A stretch of DNA of 49,191 nucleotides from Nodosilinea sp. LEGE 06152. GTDB lineage: Bacteria > Cyanobacteriota > Cyanobacteriia > Phormidesmidales > Phormidesmidaceae. Below, piece after piece: positions 8,559 to 16,814 of the stretch (position 1 is its first letter; each line of letters opens with the position of its first letter). Where the stretch lies: positions 1-49,191 of the forward strand of contig NZ_JADEWR010000012.1 in assembly GCF_015207525.1 (NCBI RefSeq). The letters are read 5' to 3'. The translations under genes and the position numbers were made by a program. The notes beneath the pieces were generated by a model. It was not told where the DNA came from and made no database searches. It was given only the letters and a program-made list of their open reading frames with translations.

Positions 8559-9002
8559 GTGTGGCAACCGTTGAAAAACTTTGTCAATAGCCTCACCACC
8601 TATATGGCTCTCAGCCCTGATATGGTGGCCCGCCAGCGGGTCAATCAGTGGTTGCGATCGCGCCCCTGCCTCACTTGTACCGAGTGGTACATATACCACT
8701 GGACGCCGCCAGCGGTGCCCCGCCCCTTGCCCGAGCCCTTAATCAACTTTGTCTATCAGCAGCTGCACGCTTACTCAGGCCTGGAAATTGGCTGCATTGC
8801 GCCCAGCGATCACCTGGTCGACGACCTGGCTTTTCCAGCCGTGTGCTGGTTTGACTGGAGCATCACCCTCTGCGAAGATTTTTACGACACCTTTGGCCTC
8901 GACATCAGTGAATACTTTGACGAAACCCAGTTTTTCACCTGCGCCGACTTGGTTAACTTTTTGAACCAGCAGCTAGAGCAGCGAGAGGCAGAGCCGGGGT
9001 GA
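8559..9002 (+). CDS. Hypothetical protein, possibly acyl-carrier-like fold without the Ser
   Basis: The frame opens at GTG 8559 and gives 147 residues; an ATG inside would shorten it. The C-terminal half (DDLAFPAVCWFDWSITLCEDFYDTFGLDIS, then FFTCADLVNFLNQQLE, here given in parts) has the helix spacing of acyl carrier proteins and DUF1493-like proteins. However, the phosphopantetheine serine of the DSL motif is absent (PAVCW at that place), so it would not be a functional carrier. Five cysteines are present. The fold assignment is a guess from pattern, and no function is claimed. Confidence 0.55.
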   Translation: MWQPLKNFVNSLTTYMALSPDMVARQRVNQWLRSRPCLTCTEWYIYHWTPPAVPRPLPEPLINFVYQQLHAYSGLEIGCIAPSDHLVDDLAFPAVCWFDWSITLCEDFYDTFGLDISEYFDETQFFTCADLVNFLNQQLEQREAEPG

Positions 9003-9152
9003 GGGAATGAGGAAGTGCAAAATTCAAAATTGAGAGTTCAAAATTTCGAACTCCTTGCCTTGCCTACCCCCCTCCCTTCCTCACTTCATCCATCACCCGG
9101 TAAAGTGAGAAGGTAGCCATTGACGTGCCTCAGCGAGCGCAAGGAAGCCCCC

Positions 9153-9611
9153 ATGAGCCTGAAAGATCGCATTAGCGATGACATCAAAACCGCGATGAAG
9201 GCCAAAGATAAAGTGCGCCTAGAGACGGTTCGCAGCATTAAAAAAGTTATTCTCGAAAAAGAATCTGCGGTGCGCCCCAGTGGGCAAGACGAACTCACCC
9301 CTGAGCAGGAGCTAGAGGTGCTAACCCAGCTGGCCAAGCAGCGCAAAGACTCTGTCGAGCAGTATCAGAAAGCGGGCCGCGACGATTTGGCCGCCCAAGA
9401 AGCTCAAGAGCTAGAAATTATTTCAGAATACCTGCCTCAGCAGCTCAGCGATGCCGAGGTGGAGGCCGTCATTGACGACCTGATCGCCAAGACCGGGGCC
9501 GCCTCTCCTAAAGATATGGGTAAGGTGATGGGGCCTGCCATGCAGCAGCTCAAGGGGCGCGCCGACGGCGGTAAGGTGCAGGCATTGGTCAAGGCCAAAC
9601 TGGGCGGCTAG
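9153..9611 (+). CDS. GatB/YqeY domain protein
   Basis: From ATG 9153 (preceded by AAGGAAG) the protein is 152 residues: MSLKDRISDDIKTAMKAKDK, then VRLETVRSIKKVILEKE, EQYQKAGRDDLAAQEAQE, EIISEYLPQQLSDAEVE, and GKVMGPAMQQLKGRADG. This is the YqeY family, related to the tail domain of the GatB subunit of amidotransferase; its exact role in bacteria is not established. Its last four bases overlap the stop of the convergent gene at 9608. Confidence 0.9.
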   Translation: MSLKDRISDDIKTAMKAKDKVRLETVRSIKKVILEKESAVRPSGQDELTPEQELEVLTQLAKQRKDSVEQYQKAGRDDLAAQEAQELEIISEYLPQQLSDAEVEAVIDDLIAKTGAASPKDMGKVMGPAMQQLKGRADGGKVQALVKAKLGG

Positions 9612-10117
9612 GGCTCTACCGCCTGAAGCTGGTGGCGCAGTTGGGATAGCCGGGCTGCGTCGGAGATCAGGTGTTCGCTGTAGCTGCGCTGCCACACCAG
9701 CTGGCCGACCTGGTTGAGCCGCAAATTAATGCGCTTAGCCGCCGCTGCTTTAAAGCTGGCAATAAACGACGACAGCAGCCAGGGTTTTTGGCTGCCCAGG
9801 CTTTCCGTTAAGCCTCCGGCTAGGCCGCTCGTTAAGGTGATAGGCATGTGCAAAAAAACAATGCTTTGTAGCTGGTTGGGGGTAATGCGCCAGGCGTCGA
9901 TGGCAATGCCCTTGCGGTTGGCGGCAGAGCGTACCCATTCGTCGGCTACAATCAGGCCGCAGGCGTTTAGACACAGGCTGCCCTGCTCATACTCCCCCAG
10001 CAAAGGCTGCGCTTGAAACGTTGAGAGCCCAACTAAATAGGCTCTAGGGGCGGCGGAGTGGGTCAATGTGTCTGCCCTTGAAGCGACTAGGACATGGGCT
10101 GGACTGTGTAGGCTCAT
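9608..10117 (-). CDS. Degenerate REP-associated tyrosine transposase (RAYT)-like protein
   Basis: The C-terminal half follows the Y1/RAYT transposase plan: a KPWLLSSFIASFKAAAAKRIN helix, then VWQRSYSEHLISDAARLSQLR, where Y146 matches the catalytic tyrosine. The HUH metal motif, normally PNHxH, reads PNQLQ at residues 80-84, so both histidines are glutamines. The protein cannot be an ordinary active HUH nuclease, yet the frame is intact over 169 residues (171 from GTG 10123). It may be domesticated or decaying. Palindromic repeats of the kind RAYTs mobilise are abundant in this window. Confidence 0.6.
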   Translation of the reverse strand: MSLHSPAHVLVASRADTLTHSAAPRAYLVGLSTFQAQPLLGEYEQGSLCLNACGLIVADEWVRSAANRKGIAIDAWRITPNQLQSIVFLHMPITLTSGLAGGLTESLGSQKPWLLSSFIASFKAAAAKRINLRLNQVGQLVWQRSYSEHLISDAARLSQLRHQLQAVEP

Positions 10118-10214
10118 GAGCACTTAACCGTGAATGCACCAGTAACCTCTAGTTTGCCCAGCCGCTTCGGGCCAGCATCAGCCTCTGGAGGCGAATGTGG
10201 TTAAGGCCACTGTG

Positions 10215-10679
10215 CTACAGGCCCTGGGCCAGGGCCGTGATCAGCCGCTCTAGATAGCTGTTGACCAGCTGGGCGGCCTCGGTGGGCAGGGTGCTGGTAA
10301 TCTCAGCTTGCAGAGCGCGGTAGGCTGCGATCGCAGAGTCTTGTTTATGCAGGGCGCGGGTAATATTCTGCATCCACAGCACGTACTCCTCTACGAAGCC
10401 GTCGGGGCTGTCGACCAATATGGCCTTGGCAACGCATTCTAGGGTGTAAAGCATGTCGCGCTGGCACTTCGCCCCATGCATTCGCACCGCCTCGGGGTGG
10501 GTGAGTACCAGTCGCCGCAGGGCATTGAGCACCAGGGTATTGCCCTCGGCGTTTAGCCGTAGGTAGGTCTGAGAGCGAGAGTCGAAGGAGGTGACGAACT
10601 GGGCTAGGGAACGCAGCTCTAAATCGTTCAGGTAGCGACCGTCAGATTGTTGGATGGCGTCTAGGAGGGGGTGTCTCAT
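10215..10679 (-). CDS. Phycobilisome/allophycocyanin-like globin protein
   Basis: This 154-residue protein has the order of a phycobiliprotein subunit: RYLNDLELRSLAQFVTSFDSR (N-terminal helices), LNALRRLVLTHPEA, then AKCQRDMLYTLECVAKAIL and the late helical part. The KCQRDM motif aligns with the ACLRD bilin-binding site of allophycocyanin, and the chromophore cysteine is kept at C72. It is divergent and stands outside any apc/cpc operon, so it is probably one of the phycobilisome-related globins of unknown role rather than a rod or core subunit. Bilin attachment is possible but not shown. Confidence 0.7.
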   Translation of the reverse strand: MRHPLLDAIQQSDGRYLNDLELRSLAQFVTSFDSRSQTYLRLNAEGNTLVLNALRRLVLTHPEAVRMHGAKCQRDMLYTLECVAKAILVDSPDGFVEEYVLWMQNITRALHKQDSAIAAYRALQAEITSTLPTEAAQLVNSYLERLITALAQGL

Positions 10680-10792
10680 GGCGCTGGAGATGGTTTGGCA
10701 TGGGGCAAATATTATCCCCTAAGGGGCTCAAGGTGCTGCAAGGGGCAACAGAACGTAAGAGCTGCCCCCTAGTCCTACTGCACCCTACTGCA

Positions 10793-12808
10793 TTAGTTGT
10801 CTTTCTCCGGTGGAGCGGGGCGGTTGATGATGTCGTCAATAACGTTGTCAACCGCTGCTGTCAGGCTATAGGGAATTGGGTTGCTGGCCCTAGATACCAC
10901 CACCACTTCGTAATAGCCCGACTGGGGCAGTTCGCCAGCCCAGGTGTTTTGCTCGGCATCGGCGAGAATGTGGGGCAGTGTTTCGGTAGGCACCGGTACG
11001 TAGACCGACAGGCGGGTGCTGTCGGGCGGAGCCTGAAGGTTGAGGCGCAGCAGTTGTTCGGCACTGAGGTTGAGAATGTAGACCTGGCCCTGCCCTGGGT
11101 TGAGGTTGCCCTGCTGTTGCTGGCTAAAGGCTCCCTGCTCGAAGGTGATTTCAGTCAGGTTTGTGCCGCTTTCTAGGGCGTTGACCTGGTCTTGGGCCAG
11201 CGCAAACCAAATTTGGTCGACGGGCGTTTCGACAAAGCCTTCGCTGACCCGGCCTGGAAACAGCTGGTTGAAGCGGGCATCGGCGAGGTCGTAGAGGGCT
11301 TTGCTGCTGACGAAGAGAGCGTTGACCTGGCTTTTCCAGCGATCGCTGTCGGTGGGGTTATAGCGGCCTAGCCTGTTGCGGGCATCGGTGCTGAGGTTGG
11401 CCTCTAGTAGGTCAAGATGCTGGGCGGCGATCGCATCCCACTCAGCCCGCAGCGGCTCATCGGCGGGTTGATCGGTGAGCTGGGTGCCCTGGCGGTTGGG
11501 GTTTTGCTCGAAGAAGAACTGGTCGGTGAGACTGGTGAGATAGCTCCAGTCGACGCTGAGGGCGGCGGCGCGATCGCGCAGGGCCTGCTTGCGATCGCGC
11601 TCGGCCTCGCTGAGGTTGGGGTTGCTGGCGTCGCTACCGTCGGGCGAAACCACCCCAGAGCTATCGCCAGCAAACTGACTCAGCGGGTCGAGCCACCACC
11701 ACAGGCCCCCCGCAACACCGACCGTTAGCAGCAGCCCTGCCAGGGCAGGCCAGCACCCCGACGAAGTTTTTTGCACCGGCACCGCTCGCGGCGGTGGAGC
11801 TACCGTCGCCGTGGGGTCGTAGGCCATCGGCGGCAGGTAGAGGCGAGCGGGGGCTACCGCTACTGTGGGTTCTGGCGGTGGCGGTGGCACGGCGGGTTGC
11901 ATTCGCACCGGCATGGGTTGCGCCCAGGCTGTTGAAAGCGGGTCGGGGTGGGCTAAATTGAGCGCCGCTAGGGCCTGACCCGCCGAGGGGTAGCGGTCTT
12001 CGGGATTGTGGGCTATCAGGCGGGTTATCACCTGGCGCAGGGTATCGGATAGCTCAATTTGCTCGGGCCAGCTCCAGCGATCGCGGCGATCGTCGTACAG
12101 CTCTTCGGGGTCTTTGCCGGTTAGCAGTACCAGAGCCGTTACCCCCAGCGCGTAGAGATCGGTGGCGGGGCTAACCTGACCCGACTGCAGCTGTTCTTCG
12201 GGGGCATAGCCTACCGTGCCCAACCGGGTCACGGTGCCATCGGCGGCCTGGTAGGGCTGGGCCACCCCCAGCTGGTGGCGCACGTTGACAACCAATTGCT
12301 TGACGCCGCCAAAGTCGATCAGCACCGGGCGACCATCGGCGTTGCGCTGAATTAAGTTGTCGGGCGAAATATCGCGGTGCACAATGCCGATGCTGTGCAG
12401 ATATTGCAGCAGCGGCAGGGTTTGCATCAAAAACTGCACTACTTCGGCTTCGCTAAAGCGACCGTCGTAAGCTCGGCGGCGATCGAGCAGTTCTCGGTAG
12501 GTAGGGCCTTCGACGTAGTCTTGCACCAAAAACAGCCGCCCCTCATCCCGCAGCAGCTCACGAAACCGGGGCACCTGGGGGTGGTTGATTTGGTAGAGAA
12601 TGTTGGCTTCACGCTCAAACAGGGTTTGGGCTTTGTCAAGCGCCAGTTTGCCGGGCACCTGGGGGTTAAACTCTTTCAGTATGCAGAGTTCTTGAAATCG
12701 ATGGCTGTCTTCGGCTAAATAGGTATCGCCAAAACTGCCCCGGCTGAGCTGCCGCAGCACTCGGTAGCGCTTGCCCAGTAGCCGTTCTCCCTGTCCTGTT
12801 TCAGCCAT
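10793..12808 (-). CDS. Serine/threonine protein kinase with transmembrane segment
   Basis: The 671-residue protein opens with YRVLRQLSRGSFGDTYLAED (P-loop), K45 in ILKEF, HRDISPDNLI at 144-153 (catalytic D146), DFG at 165-167, a YAPEEQ activation segment and TDLYALGVTAL, so it should be an active Hanks-type kinase. A Pro-rich linker, one hydrophobic segment near 350-375 (ALAGLLLTVGVAGGLWWW) and a large C-terminal domain follow. That domain ends in a beta-rich part (YILNLSAEQLLRLNLQAP, SGYYEVVVVSR) resembling pre-peptidase C-terminal domains, probably outside the cytoplasm. The layout suits a receptor kinase sensing an envelope signal. Confidence 0.9.
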   Translation of the reverse strand: MAETGQGERLLGKRYRVLRQLSRGSFGDTYLAEDSHRFQELCILKEFNPQVPGKLALDKAQTLFEREANILYQINHPQVPRFRELLRDEGRLFLVQDYVEGPTYRELLDRRRAYDGRFSEAEVVQFLMQTLPLLQYLHSIGIVHRDISPDNLIQRNADGRPVLIDFGGVKQLVVNVRHQLGVAQPYQAADGTVTRLGTVGYAPEEQLQSGQVSPATDLYALGVTALVLLTGKDPEELYDDRRDRWSWPEQIELSDTLRQVITRLIAHNPEDRYPSAGQALAALNLAHPDPLSTAWAQPMPVRMQPAVPPPPPEPTVAVAPARLYLPPMAYDPTATVAPPPRAVPVQKTSSGCWPALAGLLLTVGVAGGLWWWLDPLSQFAGDSSGVVSPDGSDASNPNLSEAERDRKQALRDRAAALSVDWSYLTSLTDQFFFEQNPNRQGTQLTDQPADEPLRAEWDAIAAQHLDLLEANLSTDARNRLGRYNPTDSDRWKSQVNALFVSSKALYDLADARFNQLFPGRVSEGFVETPVDQIWFALAQDQVNALESGTNLTEITFEQGAFSQQQQGNLNPGQGQVYILNLSAEQLLRLNLQAPPDSTRLSVYVPVPTETLPHILADAEQNTWAGELPQSGYYEVVVVSRASNPIPYSLTAAVDNVIDDIINRPAPPEKDN

Positions 12809-13192
12809 AGCCGCGTACTGCCAAACTCTTTATGTAGTGTTGCGCACGATGCATCTGTCACAGATTACCGCAAACCTGCGCTATTTCTGTGGATGGCTGC
12901 TGAGGACGGCGGTGACTGATACTGATCGTCCATGCCGCTAGCGCGGCACCCCCAACGATCAATACAGTTGTAGCCGTTCCCTGGGTGAAGTTGATGGGAC
13001 AGCTATTTTCAACAAGACCTTGGTTGCCCGCCATTAGCTAGGCAAACGACCGTTTGCCCCTACGAGACATGCGTTTTGATCTTGAGTTCTTGAACTCGGA
13101 CCCGGTGTGAGTTAACTCAAGCTGCTGCCGAAATAGGCTGCGATGGCCCAAGGCCGGTCTTTGACCATCGCTCGCCCGCGGCAGCTATTTGA
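12809..13192. other. Intergenic stretch with palindromic repeats, no gene seen
   Basis: No coding frame is supported here. The stretch lies upstream of the kinase and downstream of the UV endonuclease gene on the same strand. It holds a 35-base hairpin element at 12925-12959 repeated elsewhere in the window, and the perfect short palindrome GGCAAACGACCGTTTGCC at 13041-13058 (8-bp stem), which belongs to a family of dispersed cyanobacterial palindromes. The kinase promoter presumably lies in the first 100 bases. Confidence 0.6.
12925..12959. repeat. 35-bp hairpin repeat, copy 1
   Basis: The 35 bases are an exact reverse complement of 24738-24772. The core TGCCGC-TAGC-GCGGCA forms a hairpin, and the ends ATCGT/ACGAT can pair as an outer stem, so the element looks REP-like. 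Two exact copies 11.8 kb apart show a dispersed repeat family in this genome. Confidence 0.8.
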
Positions 13193-14122
13193 CTAAGCTG
13201 CACCCTGGAGCCAGGTTTGACGCAGCTGGGCGATCGCCACTTCTTTGTGCTTGGCCTCCACCTCGATCCAGGGAGCCTGGCGGTAGCTGGCGGGCATGGT
13301 GGTAATCAGGTCGCTGTGGCGGGGGTCGTGCAGGGCCTCGCGCCCGTTAGAGATATGCACCAGCTGCCAGGTGGGCTCAGGCCAGGTGGTGCGGACCGCC
13401 GCCAGCATTTGCCCCACGTTGGGGTGGTCGTAGCTGTCGAGCCGTTCGTGAATTAGGTGGTGGTGGGCGTCAAACACCAGGGGCACGTGAGCGGCCTGGC
13501 AAATATCGAGCAGGCTGGCGGTGCTGTAGGTGTGCTCGTCGTTCTCTAGGGTGAGGCGCGATCGAATTGGGGTGGGCAGCTCGCCAATTACCTGGATCAG
13601 CCGCTCGGCGCGATCGCCCTTGCCGCCGTGAATATTCATCGCCGCCCAGGACGACTGGGGCAGGCCCATCAGGTCAAACCAGCGGGCCTGGGCGCTCAGA
13701 ATAGTGATGCTATTTTCAATCACCGTTGGGTTATCAGAGTTGAGCACCACAAACTGATCGGGGTGCAGCACCAGCCGAAGGCCAGCGGCCTGAGCGCGAT
13801 CGCCCACCTGCCTGAGCGCGTCGCTATGTTCTGTCAAAATGCGATCGCCCAAGGGCGTATCTGAAAACGGAAAAACGTTTGAGATTAGGCGATACAGCCG
13901 AATCTGATGCTCCTGGCAAAAGGTGATAGCCGAGTTGAGGCGCTTTAGGTTTTCGCCGTAGAGCGATTGCAGCGCCTCGGTCTGTGCCGCCTCATCCAGC
14001 TGCAGCAGCCGCTTGCGGGTCATGGTCTTGAAGCGCACTTCCGGTGAGGTGGTAATGCAGACCAGCCCCAGCTGGGGAGCATTGGTGGTCGATTGAGGTT
14101 TAGCGAGCGTTTGGGAAATCAT
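13193..14122 (-). CDS. uvsE: UV damage endonuclease (UVDE/UvsE family)
   Basis: The 309-residue TIM-barrel protein has the family motifs LGLVCIT near the N-terminus, RLISNVFPF at 78-86, HPDQFVVLNS at 120-129, NIHGGKGDR at 163-171, LENDEHTYS at 192-200 and DAHHH at 218-222, which supply the metal-binding His, Glu and Asp residues. UvsE nicks DNA 5' of cyclobutane dimers and 6-4 photoproducts, starting an alternative excision repair. It lies 179 bases downstream of a spore-photoproduct-lyase family gene on the same strand, so two independent UV-repair activities may be expressed together. Confidence 0.9.
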   Translation of the reverse strand: MISQTLAKPQSTTNAPQLGLVCITTSPEVRFKTMTRKRLLQLDEAAQTEALQSLYGENLKRLNSAITFCQEHQIRLYRLISNVFPFSDTPLGDRILTEHSDALRQVGDRAQAAGLRLVLHPDQFVVLNSDNPTVIENSITILSAQARWFDLMGLPQSSWAAMNIHGGKGDRAERLIQVIGELPTPIRSRLTLENDEHTYSTASLLDICQAAHVPLVFDAHHHLIHERLDSYDHPNVGQMLAAVRTTWPEPTWQLVHISNGREALHDPRHSDLITTMPASYRQAPWIEVEAKHKEVAIAQLRQTWLQGAA

Positions 14123-14301
14123 GGGTAGGGGCGCAGGGCCTGCGCCCTTGGCAAATAGCTACATTTTTGGGAAATTACCAGGTCGAGAGTTTCTTTGAAA
14201 TGGCGATGAACGAGGCTGGTGGGCGGTGTCCACCCTACACTGCTTAAGCTGCTGCACGGGGCGAACACCGTCTGCCTCTACAGAAGTCCGAAATGAGGGC
14301 A
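14123..14301. repeat. Palindrome-rich spacer between uvsE and the SPL gene
   Basis: The spacer contains GGGCGCAGGGCCTGCGCCC (about 14129-14147, a nearly perfect palindrome) and GGTGGGCGGTGTCCACC (about 14218-14234). Related sequences recur at 41994-42012 and 48700-48800, so these are dispersed repeats rather than specific operators. They may form hairpins in the transcript between the two repair genes. Confidence 0.5.
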
Positions 14302-15417
14302 TCAGGTCCAGTACAAAATTTCGGCCTGGGGAAAGCGCTGGGCGATCGCCGCCTCAAAGAAGCTCCGCAGCTCTTTCATCGTGTCTTTGTCGTAGACGTA
14401 CTTGATGCCGCCAAACTTGTTGCGCTTGGTGATGCGGTTGGCCTCGTCCAAATCCAGCTTGCTGTTGGGGTACCACTCCTGCAGTACTTCCTTAGAGCCA
14501 GGGGTAAAGCGGTGCGAGATCAGCTCAAAGGTGAGGTCGCAGTCGAAGTCGAGGGCAGCGGCGGCATCGTCTAGGAGCTGGGTGTACTCTTCGCGCCAGT
14601 TCTCCAGCGGCATAATGGGCGCTACCACAAACCCCACCGGGTAGCCGCCACCGCCTCGCTCGACCGGCAGCGCCAGTTTGCGAATTGCCTGCAAGCGCTC
14701 GGCTACCGAGGCGGTGCCGCCTTCCAAAAAGCGCGAGACAGGCGCGGCGTTAATGCTAAAGCGGCAGCGGGTGTGGCCGTGGTGGGGCAGGTTCAGCAGG
14801 CCATCTACATTGTCAAACTTTGACACCCACCGCAGGTGACCGCGATCGCGGGTGCCAAAGTAGCGAATGCACTCGGCCAGGCTGCCAGTAAGGTGCTCAA
14901 TGCCCAGGGGGTCGGTGTAGCAGCTCACTTCGTAGGTGGTGGGCTGGTCGGGCTTCTCGTACTGCGCCAGGTTGTCGAGAATCTGCGGCAGGTTGGCGTA
15001 GACGCGAATCACGGGCGGCCCCTGCAAACTGCCGGCCAGGTAGCAGTACTGGCAGTGGGCCGGGCACCCCTGGGCCAGGTGAAACTGCCAGTCGGCCGAG
15101 GGCGGAATGGGGGTGAGCTTGAACTGGCTGGCAGGGGCCGTGACCACCGCCAGGGTACGCTTTGAGATGGCGTAGGTTTCGCGCTCGGTTTCGCCGCGCA
15201 GGCCGGTAATGCGGTTTTGCTTCAGGTACTCAACGGGCAGATTCAGCGCCTGCACCCGCTGGAGAATCTGCTGGCCCCAGGGTTCTTCGAGAGCGGCGGG
15301 GGTAAACAACACCTGCTCTGGCATCCATCGCCGGGTGCGGTAGGCGGTGGCAACAGGGGCCGGTTGAGTTGTAGGAATAGTGGGGGCGTTTGCGATCGCA
15401 GGACTAGACAAAGTCAA
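14302..15417 (-). CDS. Spore photoproduct lyase (SPL) family radical SAM protein
   Basis: The 371-residue protein has the radical-SAM motif CPAHCQYCYL (C118, C122, C125). It also follows Bacillus SPL closely downstream: IRVYANL (Y140), a cysteine in YEVSCYTDPLGIEHL (C166) where SplB has its hydrogen-donor cysteine, RWVSKFDNVDGLL, CRFSINAAPVSRF, GFVVAPI and LTFELISHRFT. It therefore keeps the residues used for repairing the spore photoproduct (5-thyminyl-dihydrothymine), in an organism that makes no endospores. The first 20 residues are probably disordered. The comparison with SplB is from memory; the true substrate is unproven. Confidence 0.85.
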   Translation of the reverse strand: MTLSSPAIANAPTIPTTQPAPVATAYRTRRWMPEQVLFTPAALEEPWGQQILQRVQALNLPVEYLKQNRITGLRGETERETYAISKRTLAVVTAPASQFKLTPIPPSADWQFHLAQGCPAHCQYCYLAGSLQGPPVIRVYANLPQILDNLAQYEKPDQPTTYEVSCYTDPLGIEHLTGSLAECIRYFGTRDRGHLRWVSKFDNVDGLLNLPHHGHTRCRFSINAAPVSRFLEGGTASVAERLQAIRKLALPVERGGGGYPVGFVVAPIMPLENWREEYTQLLDDAAAALDFDCDLTFELISHRFTPGSKEVLQEWYPNSKLDLDEANRITKRNKFGGIKYVYDKDTMKELRSFFEAAIAQRFPQAEILYWT

Positions 15418-15689
15418 AGAGTAGAATTCAGCAACTATGTCTACTATGACAAGTCAATTCAGCCGAGAAATCCTCTAGTAGGCGTGGATTGCCCCACTAT
15501 TTAGGGCGTATCTCCGCTGATAAAACCGACCCTGAAGAAGCATTGCCCCCGTGAGCGCCAACGATGGGGGGCGCAGACCGGCAGGGTCTGTGCAACCAGC
15601 ATCACCATCGGGAATGCTAAGGACGAACCTGATTGAACAACGAAACAACCAGGGGCAGCCATAAACTTTTTCTAACCACTGGAGAAACA

Positions 15690-16184
15690 ATGCCTAAACG
15701 CAGATTGCCGCGTGGGGGTGGTACTCAAGTTGCCTTGAGTCCAGAGCTAGCCGTTGCTACGATTGCTCTATTTTCAGCGTTTGCCGATGGCGACGTGTCT
15801 AGCGATGCGGAGGCTTACGCCCTGGGCGAAATGGTCAGCTGCATTGATCTATATTCTGAATACACCGTCGAAGACTTTGCGGCCCTAGGAGCCGAAATCG
15901 GTGGTCTTATCAACGAAGCTGGGGTCGAGGCCGTCGTTGCTCAAGCTGTTGAAACCGTTCGAGATGAAGGCGTAGAAGAGGCCGCCTTTATTGTTGCCCT
16001 CGTCGTGCTGGTGGCAGACGGTGAAGTGCCCGAGGAAGAACAAGAGTTTGTCGACGATTTACGCCAAGCGCTCAGAATCTCCGTTGAGCGAGCCGACGAA
16101 ATTGTGAGTGAACTCTTTTCTGAAGAAGAGTATGAGGAAGAGGAAGAAGCCGAGGAAGACGAGGACGAGAGCGAAGAAGAGTAA
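15690..16184 (+). CDS. TerB-like (tellurite resistance B fold) protein with acidic tail
   Basis: The ATG at 15690 follows GGAGAAACA, a clear ribosome-binding site, and gives 164 residues. Two copies of the TerB metal-binding pattern are visible, SAFADGDVSSDAEAYALGEM (residues 29-48) and VLVADGEVPEEEQEFVDDL, each in a helical context. The last 20-odd residues are almost all Glu and Asp. TerB-domain proteins bind divalent metal at the membrane and in stress systems; no other ter gene is nearby, so the specific role is unknown. Confidence 0.75.
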   Translation: MPKRRLPRGGGTQVALSPELAVATIALFSAFADGDVSSDAEAYALGEMVSCIDLYSEYTVEDFAALGAEIGGLINEAGVEAVVAQAVETVRDEGVEEAAFIVALVVLVADGEVPEEEQEFVDDLRQALRISVERADEIVSELFSEEEYEEEEEAEEDEDESEEE

Positions 16185-16289
16185 GCAATCTAGGCGTTAG
16201 GAGCATCAAACCTGGTGCCCCTAACGCCACTGAAAGAAGAGCTTTTTTGTAGCCCCAAAACAGGGCAGTAAAGCCTCTTTAAATGTAAA

Positions 16290-16340
16290 AACCAAAACCC
16301 TTGGCTAGCCAAAAAACAGGGCGGGCCAAGGGTTTTGGTT
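16290..16340. terminator. Strong hairpin, probable bidirectional terminator
   Basis: AACCAAAACCCTTGGC at 16290-16305 is the exact reverse complement of 16325-16340, giving a 16-bp stem with a 19-base loop. It sits between the convergent TerB-like gene and the small reverse-strand gene at 16364, where a shared terminator is expected. The stem ends in A/T-rich bases, so both strands have a modest T-rich run. Confidence 0.75.
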
Positions 16341-16363
16341 GTGTAATCAATTTAGACTAAACT

Positions 16364-16567
16364 CTAGAATCCCTGGCGGGAGACGAACTTTTCGATGTCG
16401 GCCTGGGTTTGGTGCAGCAGGTTATTGCGGCTGTCTCCAGTATTGCTGAGGGAGGGCACCAGGTTACGGGCCTGGAGCGCCATGTGCAGTTGCAAATGGG
16501 CGACATACTCGGAGAAGTCTTCGCGGGTTTCGGTCAGGGCTGGAGCAATCTTTTCTGACAGGGCCAC
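16364..16567 (-). CDS. Small hypothetical protein, 67 residues
   Basis: GTG 16567 is preceded on the reverse strand by ACGAGG with about 9 bases spacing. The product (MALSEKIAPALTETREDF, then SEYVAHLQLHMALQARNL, ending KFVSRQGF) appears helical, soluble and without cysteine. A strong terminator just after its stop supports it being a real gene. I do not recognise the family. Confidence 0.6.
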   Translation of the reverse strand: MALSEKIAPALTETREDFSEYVAHLQLHMALQARNLVPSLSNTGDSRNNLLHQTQADIEKFVSRQGF

Positions 16568-16814
16568 GGGTCAAACCTCGTTAGTATTAAACACTACGCA
16601 ACGATATTGAAGTTAACACAGGCCCTGTACTCCTTTCGGACTATGCAAAGAAGCTTAACGGTGCGTAACATCTGACACAAAACCAGGCAGGGTGCGGGGG
16701 GTGCTCAGGTGCTCTGGCCAGTTCGCCGCCGCCCAATTCTGTCTGCTACGATCGCCTCCAACGGCCTTTCTCCCTGCAAGGTTTAGTCTCTACAGTCTTG
16801 AACCGGCCCCTGCC

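Noticed and set aside
10741..10769. AGGGGCA...TGCCCCT inverted repeat as terminator of the kinase gene
   Set aside because: The stem is only 7 bp with a 15-base loop and no T-run follows on either strand.
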